In this document: piece after piece, positions 54,530 to 64,000 of the stretch | Layout of the letters: each line of letters starts with the position of its first letter | Position numbering within the stretch: the first letter of the stretch is position 1 | Source of the DNA: Achatina immaculata | Taxonomy: Eukaryota > Mollusca > Gastropoda > Stylommatophora > Achatinidae | Reading direction: 5' to 3' | Length of the DNA stretch: 64,000 bases | Assembly (NCBI GenBank): GCA_009760885.1 | Contig: CM019715.1 | Coordinates: forward strand, 20,264,503-20,328,502 | Notes under the pieces: generated by a model | What the model was told of the DNA's origin: nothing | What the model saw: only the letters and a program-made list of their open reading frames with translations | Databases searched by the model: none | Made by a program: the position numbers and the translations under genes

Positions 54530-54739
54530 TTTAAACTCCTGAAGAGCGTGAATGAAATAGTCTGCCGTATTACAACTTATCTTCGGTTCTCCATCGATTA
54601 ATACCTCCTGATTTTCCTGTATCGTAAGTTCCACTTCAGTGTTGGCGTAATTCACAGTGATGCTTGTCGAGGCTATCTGCATCAGCCAGATGTGACACCT
54701 CACTTTTAAACTTCCATTATTACTCATATAACTGTCCAA
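54530..54739 (-). other. unassigned open segment with weak von Willebrand D-like look
   Basis: Minus-strand reading includes TSITVNYANTEVELTIQENQ and EVLIDGEPKISCN. The pattern of alternating hydrophobics followed by VLI-DGEP and a Cys resembles beta-strands of von Willebrand factor type D domains (VTV..GG.EV.L......VLVNGE). The frame starts Met at 54739 and runs on into the 26-bp repeats. It might be a stray exon, a decayed gene or chance. A possible acceptor AG lies before ATAGCCTCG; no clear donor was found. Confidence 0.25.
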
Positions 54740-55304
54740 GCAACAGACAAATGTCCCTATACTGTCTTATCATTCTGCAGTGAAGTATCTCATCCTCATT
54801 GCCCAAGAAACGAATAAGCGCGCTCTGTTCTTCTCTCCGCATGCGTCCACGTAAGCGACCGTTTTTTATCAGGTTTTCTCATGTCATATATCCAACGTGA
54901 CCGACTTGCCTTCTCTCACATGAATCTAGAGAGAGGGAGGGTAAAACATATGTTTACTACACGTGTCTACCACTCCATTTATAATCTTAGAGCAAAAATG
55001 CTGTCACATTTTTTCCTTGTATATCGCTCAGTATATTACTTGGCTCATACTTTTTTCTGCATACATTTTGTTGTAGCCAGTCTTTTTGTATGAAATACCA
55101 GCTCAGTTTTTTTTTCTGAATTCATCTTACTTTAGTCAGCCTCCTTATATGAATTGTTAGTCCAGTTCTCTCTAAGTGTATCTGGTTTTACTTAAAACTG
55201 TGCATAAAAATAACATTCTACAAATACTGTCACATTCATATATAAAAACGTAATTTGTGGTCATAGTTGTTTTGTCTGACAGAATTTGTGTTATAAAATG
55301 TTAT
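54740..55304. other. no feature recognised
   Basis: AT-rich spacer. Confidence 0.4.
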
Positions 55305-55329
55305 AAAATTCTCTCTAAATTTGCCTTCA
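55305..55329. repeat. 25-bp direct repeat, left copy
   Basis: Starts AAAATTCTCTCTAAATTTGC and ends CTTCA; identical to 55911-55935. Confidence 0.85.
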
Positions 55330-55910
55330 TTATAGTCCCTGAAATTTTAAAATAAAATGAGTCCCTCATGCTAGCTCTAAGCACATCGGCTTCCCTTGAA
55401 ACTATTTTCTTCTGTATCTCTTATTCTGGGGTAGGGGTATCTCCTGTCAGAGGAGAAGTAAGACGCCTTCTTACCTCCGTCAGTCTACGGGACACCCTTG
55501 GACAAGGTGGAGTACCCGTATAACCCCCTGATCAGGATGACGTGAAGCCATGGGAGCAGGTGGTGGATGGAATGGGAGAGCAGCCGACAGATAATGGCCA
55601 CCATTCTATGATGGTAGGCAGATTGATCTCAGTGTAGGAACAATGGCTACGATCACTGACTAGTACAGTCACTGCCCGGAAGGAAAGCAATGGTAATCTA
55701 CCTTCTGGAAATATACAAAGAAACCCAAACAGCGACATGGAAGGTCATGGATGAATCCACAGCAGGGCATCTTGCTTACAACCGAGAAGCCCACAGGAGA
55801 ACTGTTAAAGAGGCGAAGACTGATTTCTTATTGTTCAACACCCAGTAAAATAACATTGTTTTATGTAATAAAATGAAAATAAATTTTACCATGAATTACC
55901 ATTTAAGCAG
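55330..55910 (+). mobile_element. short composite LINE-related insertion between 25-bp repeats
   Basis: From about 55430 the text CGTGAAGCCATGGGAGCAGG, GATTGATCTCAGTGTAGGAA and CACTGCCCGGAAGGAAAGCA resembles what I recall of LINE leader sequences. It joins directly to the LINE-A 3' end (GCAGGGCATCTTGCTTACAA, CCGAGAAGCC, 55755-55820). No protein part lies between. The block is enclosed by a perfect 25-bp duplication, so a non-autonomous derivative built from a LINE's two ends is a reasonable reading. Confidence 0.45.
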
Positions 55911-55935
55911 AAAATTCTCTCTAAATTTGCCTTCA
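55911..55935. repeat. 25-bp direct repeat, right copy
   Basis: Identical to 55305-55329. Confidence 0.85.
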
Positions 55936-56110
55936 CTAAGATAACATAAGATAATATAAATAGACTCAAGGCGAGACACTGCGGGCTCTGTGTCAGGCAG
56001 GGCGGCACCGGAAGTATTTAAGATACGAGTAGTCCGCATGTCAAATACTGGCATTCCCGCCCTCCGGGAATTCCCTTCCCTTCCAACACCGTCAGAAGTG
56101 GGCTCCTGCT
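55936..56110 (-). mobile_element. possible LINE 5' coding start
   Basis: The minus-strand frame reads GNSRRAGMPVFDMRTTRILN. It resembles the region just before the endonuclease of LINE-B1 (SGMPTPK.SF...) and could be the lost 5' part of another LINE family. No endonuclease motif follows. Confidence 0.3.
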
Positions 56111-56125
56111 CTTGGAACCAGTTAC

Positions 56126-56302
56126 ACACTGGTTATGACCACCGTTACCTCTAAGCTGCACCACTGGTTATGACCACCGTTACCTTTAAGCTGCGCCACT
56201 GGTTATGACCACCGTTACCTCTAAGCTGCACCACTGGTTATGACCACCGTTACCTCTAAGCTGCACCACTGGTCATGACCACTGTTCCCTCTAAACTGCG
56301 TG
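56126..56302 (+). repeat. 35-bp minisatellite, 5 copies, built from a hAT-like end
   Basis: The unit is ACTGGTTATGACCACCGTTA followed by CCTCTAAGCTGCACC. The last unit reads CACTGTTCCCTCTAAACTGC, matching the terminal repeat of the hAT end that follows. Confidence 0.85.
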
Positions 56303-56365
56303 ACTGCGCACACAAAAAAAATCTTACCGCGCACAAAATTTTTGGATCCGCGCAAAAAGAAAAAT
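56275..56365 (+). mobile_element. hAT-like terminal region
   Basis: CACTGTTCCCTCTAAACTGC, GTGACTGCGCAC and CCGCGCACAAAATTTTTGGA correspond to a common animal hAT end (CAGTGTTCCCTCTAAGCTGCGC...GCGCAC...). The other end and a transposase were not found. Confidence 0.55.
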
Positions 56366-57094
56366 AAAAGTGCAGTTGATGTTACTCCGAGCTATAATCG
56401 CGATCAAGAGAACATAAATGATGCTACACGTTCTTTCCTTGACTGTTTCCTTCTCGTCGAGAAATTACTTTCGGATCGGATGTTTCAGCTGATCTTTTAT
56501 CTCCTAGTTTCGGTAGTACTGTAGCAGAATCGTGACGAGCCAAGTGGGCACACAGAGAGTAGAGGATAATCAAAATAAACAGGCAGATAAATTTCGTGGG
56601 AAAGGAGAATGTCCATTGAGCTGCTCAGGCACGCAAATTGGTCTTCGTAACTACCACCAGCCTTCGTGACCAACATTAGAGCGGTCCTGTTTTTTTTTAA
56701 TAGCAGTAAATTTACTGTCGCTGTGGAAACGTGCAAAACTGTATGAAACTCGAGTATGTGTTTTTGTAGCGTTCAAACTGGTACTGACAAAGACTCCTGT
56801 ATCCTGTGTCCCATACTTTTCACGCATAAATTTGGAGGATACAGGTTTTAGTGAGAATGTTACCTTTAAAAGTGAAAGTAACTCTGTTCTAACCCATAAT
56901 TAGATGGCCAGACAGCAAAGTGTGGGATTAGGATATTAGGTCTGTCATGCTGTCACCCTACTTTAATCTTCTATTGTTTGGTAAACTGAGGTCATTTACT
57001 TGTTTCTCGACTTACGGCGGGATTATGTTTCAGTGAACCCATAGTAAGTCGAGTATGATATGATAAACAACTATGTAAATAAATAACTACTGTC
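56366..57094. other. no gene seen
   Basis: Small frames without motifs; may include the inside of the hAT-like element. Confidence 0.4.
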
Positions 57095-57102
57095 ACTGAG
57101 TA
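57095..57102. repeat. SINE target-site duplication, left
   Basis: ACTGAGTA(CGTA); the right copy at 57362 reads ACTGAGTA(AGTA), 11 of 12 bases equal. Confidence 0.7.
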
Positions 57103-57106
57103 CGTA

Positions 57107-57361
57107 GGGTGTCTGAGTGGCGAAGTGATTAGTGCACTGGTCTCTCATGGCGAAAGTCCGGGGTTCGAATCCGGCCGGAGGCGCCCCAGTCACCCAGCTG
57201 TAGAAATGGATACCCGATTTCTTCTGGAGTTAGGGAAGGAAAGGCGGCCAGGCGTGATACTGACCATATCGCCCTCTAGTGTGCTGACAGGTCAAGGAAA
57301 ATATGGGCACTAACACCATATCCCTATGTGCCTCTGGCATAACAGGATTACCTTTACCTTT
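57107..57361 (+). mobile_element. tRNA-derived SINE, complete copy (SINE-1 family)
   Basis: A box TGGCGAAGTGA at 57118-57128 and B box GGTTCGAATCC at 57162-57172. The tRNA-like head ends GGCCGGAGGCGCC. The body has CACCCAGCTGTAGAAATGGA, GGAAGGAAAGGCGGCCAGGC and GTGATACTGACCATATC, and the tail has GCACTAACACCATATCCC to TTACCTTTACCTTT. It is the cleanest copy, with target duplications on both sides, and can serve as the reference for the copies at 3.3, 7.9, 13.0 and 18.0 kb. No coding capacity. Confidence 0.92.
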
Positions 57362-57459
57362 ACTGAGTAAGTAAGCAAGGAAATCATCATTGCAATGAAC
57401 TAAATACCAGTAACTGACAAGTACAGCAGGTTTATCCTGTTATTAAATGTACACGCCTT

Positions 57460-57461
<2 letters not shown>

Positions 57462-57499
<38 letters not shown>

Positions 57500-57501
57500 T
57501 C
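57462..57501. repeat. (GT)n-(AT)n compound microsatellite
   Basis: GTGTGT then TATATA, immediately before the tail of the LINE-B fragment. Confidence 0.9.
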
Positions 57502-57700
57502 TTATATCTTCCCCATGCCTTTAAACTATGTGACATAGGGCTCGCAAAGTAGATCGCCAGGTTTTCCTATTTTCAGCCTCATCAAGGGATTTTATGCCTA
57601 CTAAACTGACCTCTCTTAACAACGTCATATTTAGAGTTTCACGTGGTCGACCTCTTTTTCTTCGGACTGTTGTGTTCCACTTGATAGCTTATTTTGGCTA
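57502..57700 (-). mobile_element. LINE-B 3' end fragment
   Basis: CATAGGGCTCGCAAAGTAGA, TTTTATGCCTACTAAACTGA, CACGTGGTCGACCTCTTTTT and GTTGTGTTCCACTTGATAGC match the 3' end of LINE-B1 (28684-28860). About 190 bp remain; the tail is TATAAGAATATATA. Confidence 0.85.
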
Positions 57701-58036
57701 TTTCAATATGCCATTGTGAGATGTTGGTCAACTTGCTCACGATCATACTGCACTCAGAAAGGCTCTGAACGTTTATGCCACATGAATGAATGAATGAATG
57801 AATGAATGAATCTTCTCTCACATAGAAAATGAGAGCACATCCCTGTAATTACACCTTTTCATTTATTATCTTTCAGAAGGAAACGACTTATCGTTTGCAC
57901 TGAAAGGAAAGGCAGCAAAACACAAGTGAAAAGTAGTATCTCATGATAACCGAGTGTTCCCATATTTAGGTATTGCTGCATAGTTCTATTTCCCGGCGCT
58001 TTGAGTAAGTCCATGATTCTATTAGCCATTCACGTG
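57701..58036. other. spacer with an (AATG)n run at 57783-57812
   Basis: The tetramer run may be an orphan LINE-A tail. Nothing else was recognised. Confidence 0.45.
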
Positions 58037-58232
58037 ATGTGTTGGTCAGCTAGAGTGTAATGTGTTGGTCAGCTAGAGTGTAATGTGTTGGTCCGCTAGA
58101 GTGTAATGTGTTGGTCAGCTAGAGTGTAATGTGTTGGTCAGCTAGAGTGTAATGTGTTGGTTAGCTAGAGTGTAATGTGTTGGTCAGCCAGAGTGTAATG
58201 TGTTGGTCAGCTAGAGTGTAATGTGTTAGCTA
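58037..58232 (+). repeat. 23-bp minisatellite, about 8.5 copies
   Basis: The unit is GTGTAATGTGTTGGTCAGCT plus AGA. Confidence 0.9.
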
Positions 58233-58655
58233 GTTCAGTTGTTCCGGGCCTTTGGCGGGACATTTCATGTTATCTCGGGGAGCCGTTGTTGTGGTATATC
58301 TGGATGTGTCTACTGCAGTTTTCATATATATATATATATGGTGATGTTGGATAAATGGATTGTTAATCCAGGTGTTGTCCAGGCCCCCTTATGTTTATGT
58401 AAGTTCTATTATGTACGTTTTTGTAAGTCGGATGTGGAGTTGTGGAAGCGTGAACTGTGATAAGTGTTCAGTGTTAAGTGTTTAATGAGTTGTTCATCAA
58501 AATAGAGATTTGAAACGCATAATTTTCATCATTGTCATATTCTTCATTACTATGCCTTCATATAATCACATGTTTCACCTTTTCATCATAGACGTTGAAA
58601 TGTTTCTTGTGTGTTTGTGTGTGCGCACGTGTTAAATCGGACCAGTGTCAAATTC
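58233..58655. other. no feature recognised
   Basis: Contains a short (TA)n at 58324-58340. Confidence 0.4.
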
Positions 58656-59724
58656 ATCATCATCATCATGTGCCGTGCCGACTGGCGTTGGCTATTATGC
58701 TTCTCCAGAGTACACGATCCTTCATGCAGGCCATCAGCTCAGTTGGTGATCTCCTCTCACACGATCCCGTCAGACTGTCCAGTATCATTTCTCTTCGTCT
58801 TCCTCTTGATCTTCTATTTTTCCTGTTGTTATAATATTTTCAATGCCCCCTCTTCTCATTGCATGTCCTATGAAAGTACATTGTCTCTCTCTTATCTTTT
58901 TGACAAGGTTTTTTGTCTCTCCAGCTCTTCTCATACATTCTTCATTAGTTATTTTTGCTGTCCAGGGGATTCGCAACATTCTTCTAATAAACCACATTTC
59001 TGCTGCTTCCAATGATTTTTGTGCAGACTTGCCTATTGTCCATGATTCACTTCCATTAACAAGATAGGTTCAATATAGCATTTTAGGACTCGTTTCCTAA
59101 CATTCATTGATAAGGATGTGTTGGTCAATATGTTTCTCATTCTCTGAAATACAGTGTTTGCTTGGCCTATTCTGTTCCTAATTTCTGTTCTGCATTTCCC
59201 ATCTGAAGTTATTACTGCTCCAAGGTATTTGAATTTCTGCACCTGCTTTAGAACAGTTCCGTTTAATTTAATACTACATGCTGGTGGATTCTGTTTCTTA
59301 GATATAACCATAGTCTCTGTCTTTTTGATGTTCAAAGTAAGGCTTTTCTGTTCACTTTCTTTGGCGACTTTATCCAAGAGATTTTGCAGGTCTTGTTGGT
59401 TGTCAGCTATCAGTACTGTGTCGTCAGCATACCGAAGGTTGTTAATATTGTATCCTCCAATTTTTATGCCTGGTTCTGTGATGATTGTTCTTAGAATATT
59501 CTCGCTATACAGAGAAAAAAGGTCTGGAGATAGTACACATCCTTGTCGCACCCCTTGTTTTATAGGTTGATATTTTCCAATTCTATTTTCCACTCGAACT
59601 GCTGCTTCTTGCTGCCAGTTTAGATGTTTTACAATCCTCAGGTCTTTGCCGTCTATATTGATGTCTTCAAGCATTTTGTCAAATTCACCCATGATTTAAT
59701 CCAAATATTCACTCATGATATAGT
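58656..59724 (-). pseudogene. LINE-D copy 1, reverse-transcriptase core and C-terminus
   Basis: Minus-strand frame 59692-59033 carries [56 protein letters not shown] and [22 protein letters not shown] motifs around the intact YADD box. After a frameshift near 59033 a second frame (59012-58785) carries MEAAEMWFIRRMLRIPWTAK, QCTFIGHAMRRGGIENIITT and GKIE. The 3' end has a (CAT)n run (58658-58672) as tail. The endonuclease part is missing; at 59724 the element is cut by a plus-strand LINE-A fragment. Confidence 0.88.
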
Positions 59725-60000
59725 TCTAAGGCTGGCTAGTAAAGAGGATTAAAGAGAGAAAACTTAAATATTTTGGACACAATAAACGTCATGATAATTT
59801 AGAGAAGACTGTATTGGAAGGATACATAATGGGAAAAAGAAAAAGAGGAAGACCAAAACGAAGATGGCTGCAAGACATCGTTGACGATCTGCAAATGGAT
59901 GCCGCAGCAGCAGGCCATCTTGCTCACAACCGAGAGGCCTGCAGGAGTGCTGTTTGGGAGGCAAAGTTCAGCAAGAGACATGCAAATGAATGAATGAATG
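59725..60000 (+). pseudogene. LINE-A 3' fragment between two LINE-D copies
   Basis: Carries WLVKRIKERKLKYFG, the GKRKRGRPKRRWLQDIVDDL stretch and the end FSKRHANE, then AATGAATGAATGA. It has the same breakpoint (GGCTGGCTAGTAAAGAGG) as the copy at 21746, which begins at CTGGCTAGTAAAGAGG. Confidence 0.9.
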
Positions 60001-60287
60001 ATACAGTTCTGTGGTGTTTCATGATCTTATTAGTCATATTTGTTATTAATGTGTCATTGATCATTTCATACTTGCACTATATGTGTTGCTGATGACGTAG
60101 GCAGAGTACTGCGTATATGTGTTATATGTTTGAGTTGGCAAGAAACTCATATATGTGTAAGGGCTTACTCTTGGCTATTAGTGATTATGCATATATATGT
60201 TGTAAAAGAAAAAACCAGAGATTGTAAGAGATGTTGAATAAGTAGTAACGACATCTGGAGTGCCGCCTTTGTTGAACATGTTATTTC
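60001..60287. other. no feature recognised
   Basis: AT-rich spacer. Confidence 0.4.
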
Positions 60288-60935
60288 GCACAATCATCAT
60301 CATCAGGTGCCGTGCCGAATGGCGTTGGCTATTATGCTTCTCCAGAGTACACGATCCTTCATGCAGGCCATTAGCTCAGTTGGTGATCTCCTCTCACACG
60401 ATCCCGTCAGACTGTCCAGTATCATTTCTCTTCGTCTTCCTCTTGATCTTCTTCCTTCAATTTTTTCTTTTGTTATAATATTTTATATGCCTCCTCTTCT
60501 CATTGCATATCCTATAAAAGTACATTGTCTCTCTCTTATTTTTTTGACAAGATTTTTGTTTATCTCTCTAGCTCTTCTCATACATTCTTCATTAGTTATT
60601 TTTGCTGTCCAGGGGATTCGCAACATTCTTCTAATAAACAACATTTCTGCTACTTCCAATGATTTTTGTGCAGACCTGCCTATTGTCCATGATTCACTTC
60701 CATATAACAAGATAGGTTCAATATAGCATTTTAGGACTTGTTTTCTAACATTCATTGATAAGGATGTGTTGGCTAATATGTTTCTCATTCTCTGAAATGC
60801 AGTGTTTGCTTGGCCTATTCTGTTCCTAATTTCTGTTCTGCATTTCCCATCTGAAGTTATTACTGCTCTAAGGTATTTGAATTTCTGCACCTGCTTTAGA
60901 ATAGTTCCGTTTAATTTTATACTGCATGTTGGTGG
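60288..60935 (-). pseudogene. LINE-D copy 2, C-terminal fragment
   Basis: Frame 60890-60483 reads [60 protein letters not shown] and RQCTFIGYAMRRGGI. It matches copy 1 closely, including 3' non-coding sequence (CTTCTCCAGAGTACACGATC) and the CATCATCATCA tail. It is 5'-truncated downstream of YADD. Confidence 0.88.
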
Positions 60936-61472
60936 ACAAGCGTGCTCATATTTTCCATGTTGTTTTTGTTGTTTAACTACATGTTGTGTGTGTTTATACG
61001 TTATCTAGTGTAAACGTGTGTGGTGTCTGGTGTTGTGATTATATCTAACCTTTATTTGCCTTGATCAGTTTATGCCTTTTGAGTAGTTATTTATTGATGG
61101 TGGAGCTAGAGACGAACGAGATGTTAACTTATTGTTCCAGTACAAAGTCATTTAGGGTAGCTTATATAGACACCAACTGAGAGGGCAAGACCCTAGGGTA
61201 AGGGATCGTCGGGAGTGGTGCAGTAATTGAGGGTGTCCCAGGCACAGCTGTAGCCCATTGGGCACTAAACTCATTACATAAAGGCTAGCGATTTGACTCA
61301 TGAGTGTTGCGAACCTCCTTTCGATGATAAGAGATAAGAGATAAAGAAGCAAGATGAAGAAAAGAGATAAGAAGATGATAGATTAACAACCAAAGTAATC
61401 ACCAAGAATAAGTAATATTTTACAAAGAGAAGTACATTTTTAAAATTATTTTTTTAATTAGAACTTTCAGTT
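60936..61472. other. no feature recognised
   Basis: AGATAAGAGATAAAGAAG-type purine-rich repeat at 61325-61380. No gene. Confidence 0.4.
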
Positions 61473-61815
61473 GGTAACAAACACGCGACTGCGACAGACA
61501 CGTGGCTGTGACAAACACGCGACTTTGACAGATACATGGCTGTGACAGACACGCGACTTTGACAGATACATGGCTGTGACAAACACGCGACTTTGACAGA
61601 TACATGGCTGTGACAAACACGCGACTTTGACAGATACATGGCTGTAACAAATATGCGTCTGCGACAAATACGTGGCTGTGACAAATATAAGACTGTGGCA
61701 AATACGCTGCTATGACAATACGTGGCTGTGACAAATATGCGACTATGGCAAATACGTGGTTGTGATAAATACGTGGCTGTGACAAATACGTGGCTGTGAC
61801 AAATACGCGGCTGAT
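61473..61815 (+). repeat. 17-bp repeats in 34-bp dimers, about 20 monomers
   Basis: Alternating monomers GACAAACACGCGACTTT and GACAGATACATGGCTGT, later GACAAATACGTGGCTGT. Minus-strand frames of 66-121 codons are by-products. Confidence 0.88.
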
Positions 61816-62689
61816 TTCTTAAGATTATTATTGCTTCGCAACCTTACGGCCAAACCTGGGTTGTTACAGAACCTTTAAAGATCAGTTTTATATAACGGCA
61901 TATGAGTTCCAGTCTGTTTTATCACAATACTGAAAGCAACACAGAAGCTCGTGGAGCGACTAGAAATTTATACAAGCAGGAAACAAAGAGTTTTTCCTAC
62001 AGTAAAGTAATAGAACACGGTGTTATATGGTTGCTCCTGGGATAAAAACAAATAGACAGGGCGCTTTCAAATGTTAGACAATAAATATGACAAGAGAATT
62101 ACCTGGGACTTGAACCTAGGACTCCGGTAGGCTGAGCAAACGTTTAGTTACAAGAGAATAGCAAGAGTACAAGCTTGCGAAGTTTATAATGCACTCGTAC
62201 ACATATTCATTCATCTATACATGTACACACAATCAAATACATATCAAGGAGACATACGAGTATAGTCAATATCTGAAACAGATATTAACAAATTTTGAAG
62301 TTGAATGAAGAAATATTGCTTACGAGTTCTATATGAGTTGGCAGGGTATTTCAAAAATGGGCAGCTGAGCAAGAGAAGTTTTTTTTTTATGAACAGGGCA
62401 AGCCTTGTTTTAGGAGAAGGCAAATGTTTAAGCGGTAACTGTGTTTTGGGTTGGCTTTTAAAAGTGATCATGAAGGGGATTGAGCATTTTGCGATAGAAC
62501 TTTATGAATAAACTTGGCATTGTTGAAAAGAAATCTCTTCTTGAAGGAAATTTGTTGAATAGAAATTTCTTTGTGAGGGGTAGAATGGTGCTTGTCCTTA
62601 TCTGTAATATGTGCTTTAATGCTCGTTTTTTGAAGTGAGCAAAGTCTTTTCATGTTTGACGTGAAGCAACCATCCCAGACTGTGGAACA
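61816..62689. other. unassigned; possible tRNA-like B box near 62115
   Basis: The minus strand shows CTAGGTTCAAGTCCCAGGTA around 62104-62125, compatible with a B box, but no A box was found upstream. The rest is AT-rich without a gene. Confidence 0.3.
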
Positions 62690-63365
62690 ATAGTCAAAGT
62701 GTGTTTATATATGTGATATGTAGTATATTTTCCTAGTGTCTGTGTCAATAAAGTGTTTAATTTCGGCAAACTGGTAAACTTTTTGTGCAACGAATTTAGT
62801 TAGACTGCCTACATGACGCTTCCAGTTGAAGAGGTGGTCGGTCGTGAGACCTAGAGTTTTATGTTCACTACCATTCTCTATCTTTGAAATTCCACCATGG
62901 AGATGTAGTGTTGCTGTTGGGGAATTTATCAATGTCTGGCTTGCTGTACTGAGCATGGATTTTGTTTTTCTGGTGTTTATGAGCATTCTATTGTTGTTTC
63001 TCCAATTTATTATATTGTTTATTTCAAACTGAAGAGTTTATTCAAGGTTAATACAATCATTGTCACCGGTTTAAGTTGTGCAGTCATCAGCGAAAAGGTC
63101 ACAAGATGATTTATGGAGATGACGTGAAAGATCATTTACGTAGATGGTTAATAGCAGAGGGCCAAGAATAGACTCTCATCGAACACCATTATCAACTGCA
63201 GATAATTTGATTTAGAGGTTTCGAGGCAAGCAACCTGCTCTCTGTCGGAAATAAAGGATATAATAAACTTCGTTAAGTCAGGATGCAATCAATAAGTCTC
63301 AAGCTTTCTAACTAGATTCCACGATCAATCATGTCAAATGCATTTTTAAGTAAAAAAAGATAGCG
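62690..63365 (-). pseudogene. LINE-G reverse-transcriptase fragment, CR1/Jockey-like
   Basis: Minus-strand reading, high to low coordinates: LLKNAFDMIDRGI (motif A, usually KAFD.IDH.IL), then ESILGPLLLTIYVNDL, then KSSCDLFADDCTT (FADD catalytic box), then an open 93-codon frame with MLINTRKTKSML, LHLHGGISKIENGSEHKTLG, HLFNWKRHVGSLTKFVAQKV and YQFAEIKHFIDTDTRKIYYI. These follow the CR1/Jockey pattern GS.LGPLLF..Y.NDL...FADD.....N..KT...L...K.LG. Stops occur upstream of and inside the FADD part. Confidence 0.78.
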
Positions 63366-64000
63366 CCACTTAATGTATCGTAATTTATATCGCAGTATCT
63401 AACCAGGGGCGAAGATTCTGTTCGATCTGGCAATCAGGTACCCATAACTGACATGCTTGAGTCAGACTTGATGAAATATAGCTGAGAAGGACCACGTCCC
63501 ACTTCTCTTTTGGTGCCCGCCAGTAGCAAGCCTAACCTGACTGATGAGGCAGGGATCGTCATTATCCCCAGAATGGTGGAGCTGCTAAAGAAGCATTGGA
63601 TACCCTCCTGCTTTGTAGGTCTGCTCAGAGACTTAGGAAATAGCCACCATAACCCGCTCCCAAACCGACATGACTCTGGGCCTCAGCACTGTCCCGCATC
63701 GGCTTCAAAGAAAACCAGCTGGCAACTGTATGCAGACTGAAGCAAGCCACTTACATAAGCAGTGTTCTGTCGTGTTTTGTGAGAGCTGTGTTTTAGGAAT
63801 GTTTGGCCCTAAAATCAACAAGTAAATCATTTTCTTGCATATGGTGTAATGTTCCTGTTTCTGTATGTTTTTTTTCCTAGGAAGAAGAAGGAGGGAGAGG
63901 AAAGGAAGGAGAAGAAAAAGGAATAAAGAATTAAAGTATGAAGTAGCACTGTGATCTACAAAGTTCAAACGAGCTAGTATCACTCCACAGTCTCTTGCTA
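63366..64000. other. unassigned; 76-codon frame at 63510-63740
   Basis: A plus-strand frame starts MVPASSKPNLTDEAGIVIIP and ends KKTSWQLYAD; composition is protein-like but no family was recognised. It is followed by A/G-rich sequence (63875-63930). It could be a decayed element or an exon. Confidence 0.3.

Noticed and set aside
58611..59015. 134-codon plus-strand frame
   Set aside because: Antisense shadow of LINE-D.
61140..61370. LINE tail similar to family B or D
   Set aside because: Some W and R-rich reading on the plus strand, but order and spacing do not match any family here.
62095..62150. tRNA or SINE head on the minus strand
   Set aside because: A B-box-like string only; no A box, no SINE body.

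Overview
This window looks like intergenic or intronic DNA from an animal nuclear genome. I found no host gene that I can defend. Base composition is AT-rich. Microsatellites are frequent, and there are tRNA-headed SINEs with Pol III A and B boxes. There are several families of APE-endonuclease/reverse-transcriptase LINEs, a Penelope-like element with a GIY-YIG-type nuclease, hAT remnants and mariner transposons. This mix is typical of invertebrate metazoans. A lophotrochozoan, perhaps a gastropod mollusc, would fit, but that is a guess from repeat style and not a proof.

Layout. 0-4.3 kb: a decayed Penelope-like 3' end, an inverted pair in which one arm carries a single unit and the other a ninefold 37-bp array, and a SINE tail. 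4.3-6.9 kb: a decayed hAT transposase (minus strand) running into a 73-bp array apparently amplified from its own coding sequence, then a 24-bp array and a LINE 3' end. 7-16 kb: SINE copies separated by six minisatellites, plus LINE tails. 16-26.9 kb: truncated LINEs, mariner and Penelope fragments, a second hAT fragment and more arrays. 27.2-28.5 kb: a mariner with both terminal inverted repeats and TA duplications, coding region broken. 28.65-31.84 kb: a full-length LINE (minus strand) flanked by a perfect 10-bp target-site duplication, broken by one stop and one frameshift. 32-36.5 kb: two truncated LINEs and small arrays. 36.8-48.5 kb: a satellite-like block made of a 1,653-bp tandem duplication, a 41-bp array, and a 32-bp array of about 105 units lodged inside the 41-bp array. 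48.5-53.5 kb: a Penelope-related inverted repeat, CAGA/GTCT/GATA simple repeats and a LINE. 54-64 kb: mariner, hAT-end, SINE and LINE fragments and further arrays.

How the parts relate. The genes here are transposon genes, nearly all broken. The LINEs would have supplied the endonuclease and reverse transcriptase that copy LINEs and could in principle act on SINE RNA; mariner and hAT transposases cut and paste DNA copies. The most interesting theme is minisatellite birth from transposons. Several arrays have units that can be traced to neighbouring mobile-element sequence: hAT coding sequence at 5.4 kb, a hAT end at 56.1 kb, and a Penelope-associated tail for the 32-bp unit. By my coordinates arrays make up roughly a quarter of the window. 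All homology statements rest on reading translations and repeats by eye; no database search was run.
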